The position numbers were made by a program, and so were the translations under genes. Positions 48,401 to 57,951 of a stretch of DNA of 64,000 bases are shown in pieces. The notes under the pieces were generated by a model. The model ran no database searches and had not been told where the DNA came from. It saw only the letters and a program-made list of their open reading frames with translations. Position 1 is the first letter of the stretch; the number at the start of each line of letters is the position of its first letter. Source of the DNA: Spongilla lacustris (taxonomy: Eukaryota > Porifera > Demospongiae > Spongillida > Spongillidae); assembly GCA_949361645.1 (NCBI GenBank), contig OX442422.1, forward strand, positions 9,064,426-9,128,425. The letters run 5' to 3'.

Positions 48401-50797
48401 AGGTAAGCTTCCATATCTCATCCACACTTTTCAATTTCTCTTGCTCCTTGCCATCTTTCATACCCTCCCTCCCATACTACACTGTACCTTCCCTCCCTCC
48501 TTCATTCCTTATTCCTCCCCCTCCCCTCCCCTCCCCTCCCCTCCCCTCCCCTCCCCTCCCCTCCCCTCCCCTCCCCTCCCCTCCCCTCCCCTCCCCTCCC
48601 CTCCCCTCCCCTCCCCTCCCCTCCCCTCCCCTCCCCTCCCCTCCCCTCCCCTCCCCTCCCCTCCCCTCCCCTCCCCTCCCCTCCCCTCCCCTCCCCTCCC
48701 CTCCCCTCCCTCCTTGTATAAGAGGTACCTAGAGCTAGGAGAGATGCAACATCGTGTGCTGAGTGCAGAGGCTAGCCTAGCCTTGATGGTGGGCACTGCC
48801 CCTCTGGAGGAGACCTCAGGGCTCAGGGCCACACTGGGAGGCGTGGTGGGGCTCCTGGGTCCCCTGGAGGGGAGGCTGGCCCACAGGAGAGCACAGCTAG
48901 AGTTTGAGAAGATCCAGAAGGTGTGGCCTTCAGCAAGGGGTGTGGCCTTCAGCAAAGGGTGTGGCCTTCAGCAAAGGGTGTGGCCTTCAGCAAGGGGTGT
49001 GGCCTTCAGCAAGGGGTGTGGCATTCAGCAAGGGGTGTGGCCTTCAGCAAAGGGTGTGGTCTTGATCTGGTGGTACTGAATGGAATTTTATTTTACTAAT
49101 CTCTTGTGAGTATGTATGTACATGTGGGCATGTTTGCGTTGAGGTTGGCAAGTGTGTGTGTGTCTGCAGGGCGTGATGGACTGGATATTTACCTTCTGTG
49201 CATGACCCTGCCTCCTGCCCACCTCCATCTTCAGTGCTCCCACTTATGAATTTCTTGATCAGTGCCTGATATTATATTCTAATACAAGAGGGCACAAGTC
49301 TGTCACTTCATTCCTTCATCATTGCCACCACACTTAAGTTACTTAGACAAAATGTTTGGAAGCAGATATTATGGTGTGTGGGGAGGGGCATGTACACATT
49401 CTCACCATCATGTCCAGTGTAGTGAAGTCTTCCTCCACACCATTAGGATTGCCTCTTGAAGCTAGAGGGCAGTACACCAGAACTTGAGGACTTCCACCAA
49501 TCCTATGTACCTCGGCTAGGTGCCAAGGTATGCTCCAGACACACCCCTGCCCAGCAGTTTAGTGATGTCTGTGTGCGACTGGAGGATGATTGGAGGAACC
49601 TCCTCCAAAGGTTGAGGGGATGGGTGGAGGAGATGACAGTGTGGTAGTACTGTGGTGTAGGGGACAGTGTGGTAGTACTGTGGTGTAGGGGACAGTGTGG
49701 TAGTACTGTGGTGTAGGGGACAGTGTGGTAGTACTGTGGTGTAGGGGGACAGTGTGGTAGTACTGTGGTGTAGGGGACAGTGTGGTAGTACCGTGGTGTA
49801 GGGGGACAGTGTGGTAGTACTGTGGTGGAGGGGGACAGTGTGGTAGTACTGTGGTGTAGGGGGACAGTGTGGTAGTACTGTGGTGTAGGGGACAGTGTGG
49901 TAGTACTGTGGTGTAGAAACAGTGTGGTAGTACTGTGGTGTAGGGGACAGTGTGGTAGTACTGTGGTGTAGGGGACAGTGTGGTAGTACTGTGGTGTAGG
50001 GGACAGTGTGGTAGTACTGTGGTGTAGGGGACAGTGTGGTAGTACTGTGGTGTAGGGGACAGTGTGGTAGTACTGTGGTGTAGGGGACAGTGTGGTAGTA
50101 CTGTGGTGTAGGGGGACAGTGTGGTAGTACTGTGGTGTAGGGGGACAGTGTGGTAGTACTGTGGTGTAGGGGACAGTGTGGTAGTACTGCGGTGTAGGGG
50201 GACAGTGTGGTAGTACTGTGGTGTAGGGGGACAGTGTGGTAGTACTGTGGTGTAGGGGACAGTGTGGTAGTACTGTGGTGTAGGGGACAGTGTGGTAGTA
50301 CTGTGGTGTAGGGGACAGTGTGGTAGTACTGTGGTGTAGGGGACAGTGTGGTAGTACTGTGGTGTAGGGGACAGTGTGGTAGTACTGGGGACAAAGGTAC
50401 ATGTATGGTACTCAAATGGTTACCATCTCTTGTTTGATGACTAAACATGCCAAGTAGTAGTGTGTAACAGTTGTAAGGTGGAATGATTTGGCACACGTGT
50501 TGGAAGCATACATGTACCTCGTGCTCCTCTCAGGCACAAACATGGCGTCGTGAGGCAGCTCAGTGTATGCGCCAGTACAGGTCCACTAAGGCTCTTCTGG
50601 ACACCGCGACCTCCAAGATGGCCGACCATTAGGAGGTCATTAGAAGCTTGAGGCAACGCCTGGAGCAGGGAGCCTCTGTCCCGTCATTACACCTCTCTGC
50701 CCGTACTCTACTGCTGCTCTTGGCAGCTGTCATCATCGTAGCAGCTGTTCTGTATCTGGGAAGCGCCAAAAGCCCGCCTGCTCATCGGCCTTTGTGA
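45167..50797 (+). CDS. Gene 3: helical, tail-anchored spectrin-like protein (overall span, partly decayed)
   Basis: Candidate exons: 45167-45301 (ATG), 45622-45867, 47069-47168, 47889-48055, about 48099-48300, about 48306-48402, 48723-48920, 49447-49638 and 50534-50797. Most are helix-rich, with heptad-like spacing resembling spectrin repeats, and the last encodes a transmembrane segment 11 residues before the stop, so the protein would be tail-anchored (ER or nuclear envelope type topology). A nesprin-like role is imaginable, but the C-terminus (SPPAHRPL) is not the PPPX end of a KASH peptide. Decay: in-frame TAA in the acidic exon and a TAG in the last exon. Alternatively the gene 3 exons splice to the intact last exon at 57688. 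Confidence 0.5.
45348..45462 (+). repeat. (GT)n microsatellite
   Basis: Interrupted GT run of about 115 bp in intron 1 of gene 3, with GC and GA interruptions. Confidence 0.95.
45622..45867 (+). CDS. Gene 3 exon 2, helical
   Basis: 82 codons, phase 0, acceptor CTCACACGCACAG and donor GTATGC. Contains AAIHAFSKDHASIGDVLHRG, ARLRLDAAGLTLVLSSAQEE and LLALQEDEVGRIESVLKEV; predicted coiled-coil/spectrin-like helices. G+C content is higher than in the flanking introns. Confidence 0.65.
46550..46660 (+). repeat. CA-rich repeat
   Basis: CACACA-type low-complexity with CACTGCACAAG segments in intron 2 of gene 3. Confidence 0.85.
46680..47010 (+). repeat. ~29-bp minisatellite in gene 3 intron 2
   Basis: About eleven imperfect copies of GCCCAGTCCTTATGGGAGGG plus GCCCCTCAT. 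A longer unit of about 94 bp repeats at the right end. Confidence 0.9.
47069..47168 (+). CDS. Gene 3 exon 3
   Basis: 100 bp after acceptor TTTATCTCATAG, ending before GTAAGG: ATIGCLTQWKEELVAIIQSP then DPLTVAICNDGSP plus one base. The leftover base and the two leading bases of the 47889 exon make a Ser codon, so the phases agree. Confidence 0.55.
47889..48055 (+). CDS. Gene 3 exon 4, helical
   Basis: Acceptor at the end of a long C/T tract (CTCCTCCCCAG). Encodes LPPPQHKALHNRAEVLLTRC, QALLGQHEELCGSLQEAWRE and ECERWLRE. Donor taken as GTGTAC; a 43-bp intron to TCCCTTAG (48098) would restore an acidic frame. Reading straight on gives a stop at 48145. Confidence 0.5.
48099..48300 (+). pseudogene. 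Acidic segment of gene 3 with an in-frame stop
   Basis: In the frame reached after the proposed 43-bp intron it reads LDGEEEMISDEEG, then TAA, then EVDGEDEEDGEEEEEDGHKD and EEEEEVKSNEDSDS before TAG. The composition is that of a disordered acidic linker. The TAA is a true stop, a sequencing error, or a sign that the gene is dead. Confidence 0.4.
48306..48402 (+). CDS. Gene 3 exon, start uncertain
   Basis: Reads DLEVLPLMHLKEWKVVDDSI then TFPSCDISSELK before GTAAGC. Acceptors CAGTTAG (48305) and earlier AGs are possible, and the frame upstream is closed by TGA at 48277, so an intron border must lie between. Confidence 0.45.
48520..48716 (+). repeat. (CTCCC)n pyrimidine repeat next to a splice acceptor
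   Basis: About 38 pentamer units of CTCCC ending about 6 bp before the acceptor of the 48723 exon, so it doubles as an extreme polypyrimidine tract. Confidence 0.95.
48723..48920 (+). CDS. Gene 3 exon, helical
   Basis: 66 codons in phase 0: RYLELGEMQHRVLSAEASLA, LRATLGGVVGLLGPLEGRLA, HRRAQLEFEKIQK. Donor GTGTGG is weak and is itself the first copy of a 19-bp tandem repeat. Confidence 0.55.
48921..49062 (+). repeat. 19-bp minisatellite starting at a donor site
   Basis: Seven to eight copies of GTGTGGCCTTCAGCAAGGG. Each unit contains both the GTGTGG donor-like sequence and a CAG. Confidence 0.9.
49447..49638 (+). CDS. Gene 3 exon, helical
   Basis: Acceptor CACACCATTAG, phase 0: DCLLKLEGSTPELEDFHQSY then VPRLGAK, and FSDVCVRLEDDWRNLLQRLR then GWVEEMT. 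The middle 27 bp (GTATGC..CCCAG) could be a tiny intron or coding, since both keep frame. The donor is inside the first minisatellite unit (ACA|GTGTGG); otherwise the frame stops at TAG six bases on. Confidence 0.55.
49636..50388 (+). repeat. 28-bp minisatellite, unit B
   Basis: About 27 copies of the same unit as at 24780, with one-base length variants. It fills the intron before the transmembrane exon. Confidence 0.95.
50534..50797 (+). pseudogene. Transmembrane exon copy B with premature stop
   Basis: Acceptor GCTCCTCTCAG, then AQTWRREAAQCMRQYRSTKA. At codon 33 the GAG of copies A and C is TAG (50630-50632). Beyond it the frame reads EVIRSLRQRLEQGASVPSLH and the same hydrophobic segment to the normal stop. 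If used, the protein would lose its membrane anchor. Confidence 0.75.
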
Positions 50798-51096
50798 ACA
50801 CGCTTTCAACTTCATTTCATTTAATCTTTGTATTTCCGCGCATCTGTTTGATTGTATTTTTGTACCAGTATTCTGATCACTCACCTGCTCTGATTTGAGT
50901 ATTTAAACAAATGGTCATGTTGTACCATCGCAGCGCATATGGCACATCATGTTCTGGTGTGCTATGTTGGTTTAATGTAGCTCCTGCTCCACATGAACCG
51001 GACAACATTCGCATATCACTCAGAAATACAAAACGCATTCTTGCGAGCACCTGGACCAGCACTTAACTTTATGTTATATCTTTAATTTATCCCAAA

Positions 51097-51552
51097 TTGC
51101 AGCTATCTTGTCAGCTAAACGACATTACAAATGGTGTAAAAGATGCATTAATGGTTTCAGCACATGCTGATATCCTGGTTCCATCGTGGTCCATTGGAAA
51201 ATCTGCTGCCTGTGATGTCACAGTTGTGAATCCGCTCAACCCAAGCTTGATTCTGGGAGCGAGCACAACTGTGGGTTACTCGGCAGCAGAGAAAGAAGTG
51301 GTCAAAATGACTAAGAATGGCCCAAAGTGTGCAGAACTTGGGTGGGAGTGCATCCCCCTGGCTGTAGAGACATATGGTGGTTGGGGAGAGAAGGCTCAGG
51401 AAATGTTCAACCGGATCAGCAGAAGGTTGGCAGTGGGCTCAGCTTCCAGTGAAGCCGGGGTGAGGCAGGACATGTATGGGAGACTAAGCCTGACCTTGGT
51501 GAAGGAGAACGCAAAGGCTATCCTGGCAAGATCCAGCTGGCCTGTTAGCTGA
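51097..51552 (+). mobile_element. Reverse-transcriptase element C-terminal fragment
   Basis: 151-codon open frame: VSAHADILVPSWSIGKSAAC, DVTVVNPLNPSLILGASTTV, CAELGWECIPLAVETYGGWG, YGRLSLTLVKENAKAILARS. It matches the C-terminal block of the RT family at 1-140. D-V-T-V..PL and ET-GG might belong to a nuclease-like fold (inference). The corresponding place in unit C (58225-58310) keeps only the first ~20 codons. No palm motif is present here, so this is a fragment. Confidence 0.7.
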
Positions 51553-51639
51553 GCCCTTGTGTGCTATATCGTGTTAGTATGAAGTTGTAATTATTTTATA
51601 ATGTTTAAGTTTTAATTCTAAATATTTCTCTTGCAAGTA

Positions 51640-53436
51640 TTTCTGTTTCTTAGTGTGCTCAGTTGTTCAACTTCATAGCCACATATATGTACTAGTTGGG
51701 CGTAGCCCGACATTCGCGGCTATTATCACATATGTGGGCTATTATCACATATACGCTAGAGTGCTCCCGGGTCTAATGACGAGCCGGGTATTAAGACGAA
51801 TTTTGAACCGAATTTTTTTAATAAAATAAAGGATGCGTTTTAAGGATAAATAAAGATTTTTTTAAATTGTACTCACATGTCTTCCCAATGTATGGAAAGA
51901 AAAGTGGCTTCGATTGGACCTTCCGTTTGGAAGTTACGAGTCGATATGTCGCACCCACTCGGGGAAATGTTTTCTAAAAACCGTCACGTTCGCTCACGTA
52001 TTGCAGAAACTACAGATCGTTTCCAAAAATGCAGGGCGGAATAGTCCCCTATAGTGTCTGCGACTCGATTAATATCAAAAACCTGCGATGCTGATCGTTC
52101 TGGAGCCCACGGTACTCGAAAGGTCACACTACCGCTCAATTAGTTACGATCGATTTTTATGTTTGCGTAACGTTTTAGAGCAAACTACGTGTACATCAAA
52201 GCTTCGTGGTATGTTAACATGCACGTCCAAGAGTGTGGATTCTGTCCTTGTCACTTTCAGCCTGGATGCGCGAACATACAGGTAGCTGTATACCAAAATC
52301 AATGTACTACCCGGTCGGACTCGCTTCATTATAGAGCGATATGAATTTCACAATCGACCACAACGGAATCCAGACAATATCATAATTATCCAGGGCTGTC
52401 TATGTAGCCGAAATCATTTTCTGTGGCACAAGCATGTAATTCCAGATTGGCAGTCTGCAATCACATGCTTGCATCACAAAATTGTAATCGCAGCTAGGGC
52501 CGTATAGGTTAAAGCGAAATCCAGCATTGATTCGCAATGTGACACAGTGAATTAGCCAGGGTTATAGCCTAAACTCTGTCGCAAAGGCTGCCGGTATACC
52601 TGAAGCCCCATTGAGGCGATACAAGCTACAACTGAAAGACATATACGTGGTTAAAGGGACGAGGTCTCCCAACTACATGACCTCTTGTTGCTACAGATGC
52701 AGCCATAGATTAATCCTGTCAAAGCTGCTTGTAACCGCTGATGAATTATGCGCGCGTTCGTCACAATAGGCGGACTATACCCCCGCTCGGCAAAACTTTT
52801 ATATTTTTTCCTATGAAAATAACTTTTCTCTTTTGAAGCTACTCCTGAAAGGGAAGTGATACGGGGTCATTCCTGGATAGAAAAAAAAAAAAAAAGGTAC
52901 CGTGCGGATATATATAAACAAAGTTCGAAATTCGTATCAGATGGGTACATATAGGCTTGATATCCGACCTTCCGCCAATACGCGAAGGTACATGACCGTA
53001 CATCATATACATATGCAGAGTTGGCAATCCAGGCCAGTAATGGTCGGCGATAGTGCACGAGTCAGTCCAAAAATTCAGTAGAAGGTAGATCCAATGTTGG
53101 TACCACTGTCAACCATGCTGAGGTCTTTCCATCGTTGTACAGCTACAGCTCTCTTCTTGTTAACATCATGCAAAGGTTGACTTCAGACAGATGATATGGT
53201 TCTGGTAATGTGATTAATACAATTTATTTATTTATGTCAACATGCATATGTAGCTTTGAAATTAAAAGTGTTCCATGTGGGCTGGAGTTATGAAGGTACT
53301 GCTTTTGATCATGAAAGAGGATCACAAATTCGTAATCCATCACGACCAGCTTTTCAGAATCACTTACAGACCCCTGGAATAAAGTTGGCCAAAATATGTG
53401 CATTGTGGATACAGGGTCTGGGTACGGGAGACTAGT
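51640..53436. other. Spacer of unit B, nothing coding recognised
   Basis: 51690-51720 (TAGTTGGGCGTAGCCCGACA) resembles transposon-end sequence seen inverted at 55.6 kb. An A-run lies at 52880-52895. 53060-53430 matches 58560-58990 of unit C in part. Confidence 0.45.
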
Positions 53437-53491
53437 ATGGCGATGGCTATGAAACAGAGTTCCGCAGGACCTTTAGATCAGCACCTTCAAG
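53437..53491 (+). CDS. Death-domain copy B, exon 1
   Basis: ATG at 53437, MAMAMKQSSAGPLDQHLQ plus one base, donor GTGAGG. Confidence 0.6.
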
Positions 53492-53552
53492 GTGAGGTGA
53501 TCGCACCACTGTTGAATATAAGCCTAAATGTTAGGTTTACTCTCTCCGTTAG

Positions 53553-53843
53553 ATCCGCTCGACTCGCAGTGCAGTAATGAACACGTGCTTATCGTAGCAG
53601 CAAAGTGTACCTTCGACTGGAGGGTGGTGGGCAGGCGTCTTCTGATCGATCGTCCCCAGACCGTTGAAGACATTGATCGCGAAGACAAAAGCGAAGAAGT
53701 AAAAAGAGACAAAATGTTTGAGAAGTGGAAGGAGTTGAAAGGATCACGTGCTACTTATAGAACCTTGATGGAGGTATTTGAAGACGCAGGGAATCATCAG
53801 GCTGCTGAGATGGTGAAAGAATTGGTATCATCAATAGCTGAAG
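53553..53843 (+). CDS. Death-domain copy B, exon 2 (orphan)
   Basis: Same 291-bp exon as in gene 2: PLDSQCSNEHVLIVAAKCTF, DWRVVGRRLLIDRPQTVEDI, DKMFEKWKELKGSRATYRTL, AAEMVKELVSSIAEG. Frame open, consensus donor GTGAGT retained. No linker or CxCGKC exon follows before the next unit, so the copy is an orphan first part of a gene, or reads through to a stop 15 codons later as a stand-alone death-domain protein of about 120 residues. Confidence 0.65.
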
Positions 53844-54305
53844 GTGAGTGTTACATGTTGTATGTGTTGAAGGTGATGGGGATGTTGTTTGGATAGGGTG
53901 GTCCTTAAATAAAGTGCTGAAATATTGTACTGTGTACACAAAGCATAGTCCAGCTATGTACAGGTAGGGTGGCCCTTAAAATAAGAGCTCAATCCTTGTA
54001 TACTATGAGCTGTGATATTTAAATACCATTGTACTGTACGCAAAGAATGATATCAAGTATAAATAGTTAACATTGTGAAACATGTATTTAAAAATAGTGC
54101 AAGAATAAATGGGACAGTGTCCAGCATAATCGGGCTTGTGGGGTTATAATTTTAATTGCACGTTACACTAAACAGCACATTTTCGCAACGGTACTACCTT
54201 TTCCGTTAAAAAAAGCCATACATGTAGTATGAGAAGTCAAAGATAGCTATCTATTACCTGTTATTGATGGGAAGGGCATAATGCATTCAACTTTGCTAAA
54301 TTCAT
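53844..54305. other. Downstream of death-domain copy B
   Basis: Closely parallels 59547-60000 in unit C. No further exon. Confidence 0.5.
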
Positions 54306-54520
54306 CCTCCTATTATTTTCGGCACTCAGAAATAACGGATGTGTACTCTGCATTTAAATAATTATAATAAAATTAGTGTAAAATGTGAGGAAACACCAAG
54401 AAATAATAGCTTATTAGTGATTGTTAATTTTTGTGTAATCCCCTGTTTCCTCACTTTCCCCTGAATTCTAGCCTACATATGCATCACCAATTCAATATAT
54501 ATTTATATTATTTCACTCAT
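54306..54520. repeat. Decayed foldback, copy in unit B
   Basis: Related to 3731-4046 and to 60010-60240. GTGAGGAAAC and its inverse GTTTCCTCAC flank a short spacer. Confidence 0.6.
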
Positions 54521-55214
54521 TTTTATGTGTCTGGCCTGAGAGGTGTCCGATTTGTGGGCAGGGGGGGGGGGGGGGGGGTGCCTGTTCCTGATCCAATTTA
54601 TGCCTGGAATCAACACTTGCAGCTGCCTGCCCATTATGCAGTTCCTGGACATGCGTTTTGGACATGTGTTTAGATGTAAGCCTTTTGGCGACTGTAACGG
54701 AACGTAACTAGCGTTATGTCTGGAGTGTATTTTGTTTAAGGTATTAAGGCCATTCCAAATGTGATTGTAGTTTCCCGTCCTCCGCCCGCATCATTATAGA
54801 CCACATGTGTAATGTCACCATTATGTCCATTATTCTAATTATCGGAATAGATTTTGTTTGAGATGTTGGTAAACGTGTCACATTACAAAAAGCTTGCATG
54901 CTGCTTCTCAGACATCCACAGTTACAGGCCTGGATATACAGCGCCATCATTTTCAGGTGTGCCGCCTTTTGCTCATGATGTAAGATAGCATAAGAATGCA
55001 TCATAATTATTATATGTAATTAATGGATAATAGCTGCCCGCCCGCATGGGTTTTGGTAAAAGGTCCGGACGGGACACAACAATCACATTTGGAATGGCCT
55101 AAAGTAACTAATTCTGATCGTAACACAACACCAGTGTAACCGAATACATGTATGCTCGATTATAATGCGCATGGCGCCAACTTTTTCTGATGCATACTGT
55201 AGTGCTTTAGTGCA

Positions 55215-55357
55215 GTGCTTGTGAAGTGAAGTACATGTAGTGCTATGGTGATGTGTGTGTGAAATAGTGCTATGGTGCAGTGCATGTGAAGTAGTGCTAT
55301 GGTGCAGTGTTTAGTGCTATGGTGTGTGTGTGTGAAGTAGTGCTATGGTGATGTGTG
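55215..55357 (+). repeat. 27-bp minisatellite, left part
   Basis: Copies of GTGAAGTAGTGCTATGGTGC plus AGTGCTT, interrupted by the element at 55358. Confidence 0.85.
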
Positions 55358-55972
55358 CAGGGACAATTATAACTTCGTTGGGATGGCCGGACAAAATGTA
55401 AGGGGTTACATGTGTTTGCCCAGACATGTTTTTAAAATGGTCGGACATGGCTTTTAGATTTTGCTCTTCGAACGACCCATTGCTACCTTATGAATCTCGC
55501 TAGTTGCTGCTCCATTACAACAGATGTCTTTACATTGGTAGCTAGTAGTTGTGCATACCGGTAGCCCGACTGTCGCGTATTCTATTTATAGTATACGCGA
55601 AGGTCGGGCTAGGCCCAACTACATTAGTACCGTAGTACCAAAAGTTTCGTGACGATACAATGCTGTCCTTGTAGCATTTATGCTACGTGGACGACACTAT
55701 CATGTTCCAGTTCACAGCAAAGCTACACGAGTGTCTGGTGATCGCGATCATTGTCCCGTTGCCATTTGTCGAAGCTATAGGTACATGTAGCTCTCGTTAC
55801 TTGTCGCGTAGTGTTTTTTTACAGCTAGGACCAGGGCTTTTACTACTTCAAATATTTAAATCACCTGCACGTTTTTGTCCGGCCATTTTGTCCGGATAGT
55901 TAATTGACCGCCGGACAATAGACTAAATTAGCCGGACAAATGTCCGGTGTCCGGGCGTTATAATTGTCCCTG
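55358..55972. mobile_element. 615-bp hAT-like MITE inserted in a minisatellite
   Basis: Perfect 16-bp terminal inverted repeats: CAGGGACAATTATAAC at 55358 and GTTATAATTGTCCCTG ending at 55972. The 8-bp flanks are GATGTGTG and TGTGTGTG, similar but in a TG-rich repeat. Subterminal CCGGACAAA motifs recur on both sides. A hairpin with CCCGAC/GTCGGG arms lies at 55563-55612. An empty site exists in the inverted duplicate near 62.41 kb. Confidence 0.8.
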
Positions 55973-56160
55973 TGTGTGTGTGAAGTAGTGCTATGGTGCA
56001 GTACATGTGAAGTAGTGCTATGGTGCAGTACATGTGAAGTAGTGCTATGGTGCAGTGCTTGTGAAGTAGTGCTATGGTGCAGTGCTTGTGAAGTAGTGCT
56101 ATGGTGCAGTACTTGTGAAGTAGTGCTATGGTGATGTGCGTGTGAAGTAGTTCTATGGTG
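55973..56160 (+). repeat. 27-bp minisatellite, right part
   Basis: About six further copies of the 27-bp unit, continuing the array after the inserted element. Confidence 0.85.
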
Positions 56161-56164
56161 CCCT

Positions 56165-56349
56165 TTTCCCATATGATGTCATGGAGTGGTTATGTCCCCA
56201 CCCCTTCCTTCATATGATGTCATGGAGTGGTTATGTCCCCACCCCTTCCTTCATATGATGTCATGGAGTGGTTATGTCCCCACCCCTTCCTTCATATGAT
56301 GTCATGGAGTGGTTATGTCCCCACCCCTTCCTTCATATGATGTCATGGA
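56165..56349 (+). repeat. 41-bp minisatellite in unit B
   Basis: About four and a half copies. It ends inside a unit (GTCATGGAGTG) that fuses directly to the 28-bp array of unit C, marking the tandem duplication junction. Confidence 0.95.
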
Positions 56350-57541
56350 GTGTGGTAGTACTGTGGTGTAGGGGACAGTGTGGTAGTACTGTGGTGTAGG
56401 GGACAGCGTGGTAGTACTGTGGTGTAGGGGACAGTGTGGTAGTACTGTGGTGTAGGGGACAGTGTGGTAGTACTGCGGTGTAGGGGGACAGTGTGGTAGT
56501 ACTGTGGTGTAGGGGGACAGTGTGGTAGTACTGTGGTGTAGGGGACAGTGTGGTAGTACTGTGGTGTAGGGGACAGTGTGGTAGTACTGTGGTGTAGGGG
56601 ACAGTGTGGTAGTACTGTGGTGTAGGGGACAGTGTGGTAGTACTGTGGTGTAGGGGACAGCGTGGTAGTACTGTGGTGTAGGGGACAGTGTGGTAGTACT
56701 GTGGTGTAGGGGACAGTGTGGTAGTACTGTGGTGTAGGGGACTGTGTGGTAGTACTGCGGTGTAGGGGACAGTGTGGTAGTACTGTGGTGTAGGGGACTG
56801 TGTGGTAGTACTGTGGTGTAGGGGACAGCGTGGTAGTACTGTGGTGTAGGGGACAGTGTGGTAGTACTGTGGTGTAGGGACAGTGTGGTAGTACTGCGGT
56901 GTAGGGGGACAGTGTGATAGTACTGCGGTGTAGGGGACAGTGTGGTAGTACTGTGGTGTAGGGGACTGTGTGGTAGTACTGTGGTGTAGGGGACAGTGTG
57001 GTAGTACTGTGGTGTAGGGGACAGTGTGGTAGTACTGTGGTGTAGGGGACAGTGTGGTAGTACTGTGGTGTAGGGGACAGTGTGGTAGTACTGTGGTGTA
57101 GGGGACAGTGTGGTAGTACTGTGGTGTAGGGGACAGCGTGGTAGTACTGTGGTGTAGGGGACAGTGTGGTAGTACTGTGGTGTAGGGACAGTGTGGTAGT
57201 ACTGCGGTGTAGGGGGACAGTGTGGTAGTACTGTGGTGTAGGGGACAGTGTGGTAGTACTGTGGTGTAGGGGACAGTGTGGTAGTACTGCGGTGTAGGGG
57301 ACAGTGTGGTAGTACTGTGGTGTAGGGGACTGTGTGGTAGTACTGTGGTGTAGGGGACAGCGTGGTAGTACTGTGGTGTAGGGGACAGTGTGGTAGTACT
57401 GTGGTGTAGGGACAGTGTGGTAGTACTGCGGTGTAGGGGGACAGTGTGATAGTACTGCGGTGTAGGGGACAGTGTGGTAGTACTGTGGTGTAGGGGACTG
57501 TGTGGTAGTACTGTGGTGTAGGGGACAGTGTGGTAGTACTG
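56350..57541 (+). repeat. 28-bp minisatellite, unit C
   Basis: About 42 copies, the longest array. Variant units (ACTGCGG, GGACTGTG, GTGATAG, AGCGTGG) occur in the same order around 56790-56970 and 57325-57505, a higher-order repeat with a period near 535 bp. Confidence 0.95.
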
Positions 57542-57687
57542 GGGACAAAGGTACATGTATGGTACTCAAATGGTTACCATCTCTTGTTTGATGACTAAAC
57601 ATGCCAAGTAGTAGTGTGTAACAGTTGTAAGGTGGAATGATTTGGCACATGTGTTGGAAGCATACATGTACCTCGTGCTCCTCTCAG

Positions 57688-57951
57688 GCACAAACATGGC
57701 GTCGTGAGGCAGCTCACTGTAAGCGCCAGTACAGGTCCACTAAGGCTCTTCTGGACACAGCGACCTCCAAGGTGGCTGACCATGAGGAGGTCATCAGAAG
57801 CTTGAGGCAACGCCTGGAGCAGGGAGCCTCTGTCCCGTCATTACACCTCTCTGCCCGTACTCTACTGCTGCTCTTGGCAGCTGTCATCATCGTAGCAGCT
57901 GTTCTGTATCTGGGAACCGCCAAAAGCCCGCCTGCTCATCGGCCATTGTGA
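57688..57951 (+). CDS. Transmembrane exon copy C, intact
   Basis: Acceptor GCTCCTCTCAG, 87 codons and TGA: AQTWRREAAHCKRQYRSTKA, LLDTATSKVADHEEVIRSLR, then TLLLLLAAVIIVAAVLYL and TAKSPPAHRPL. One helix, one transmembrane segment, short polar tail: a tail anchor. Phase 0 matches the last helical exon of gene 3 at 49447-49638, so this could be the functional last exon if transcription crosses unit B. Confidence 0.65.
   Translation, partial: AQTWRREAAHCKRQYRSTKALLDTATSKVADHEEVIRSLRQRLEQGASVPSLHLSARTLLLLLAAVIIVAAVLYLGTAKSPPAHRPL

Larger units (their letters stand above)
54580..56340. repeat. Segment present inverted at 62.04-63.06 kb
   Basis: 54580-55357 and 55973-56340 match 62045-63060 on the opposite strand, including the boundary between the 27-bp and 41-bp minisatellites. 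The 615-bp hAT-like element is absent from the inverted copy. Confidence 0.8.

Noticed and set aside
56333..57650. 400-435-codon Tyr/His/Pro/Thr repeat frames on the minus strand (also 24644-25515 and 49503-50496)
   Set aside because: Artefacts of the 28-bp minisatellite. 28 bp is not a multiple of three, so all frames stay open in rotation; no splice signals or non-repeat protein sequence support them.
50534..57951. KASH domain at the end of gene 3
   Set aside because: The transmembrane segment is followed by only 11 residues ending HRPL; the conserved PPPX end and the longer lumenal peptide are absent.
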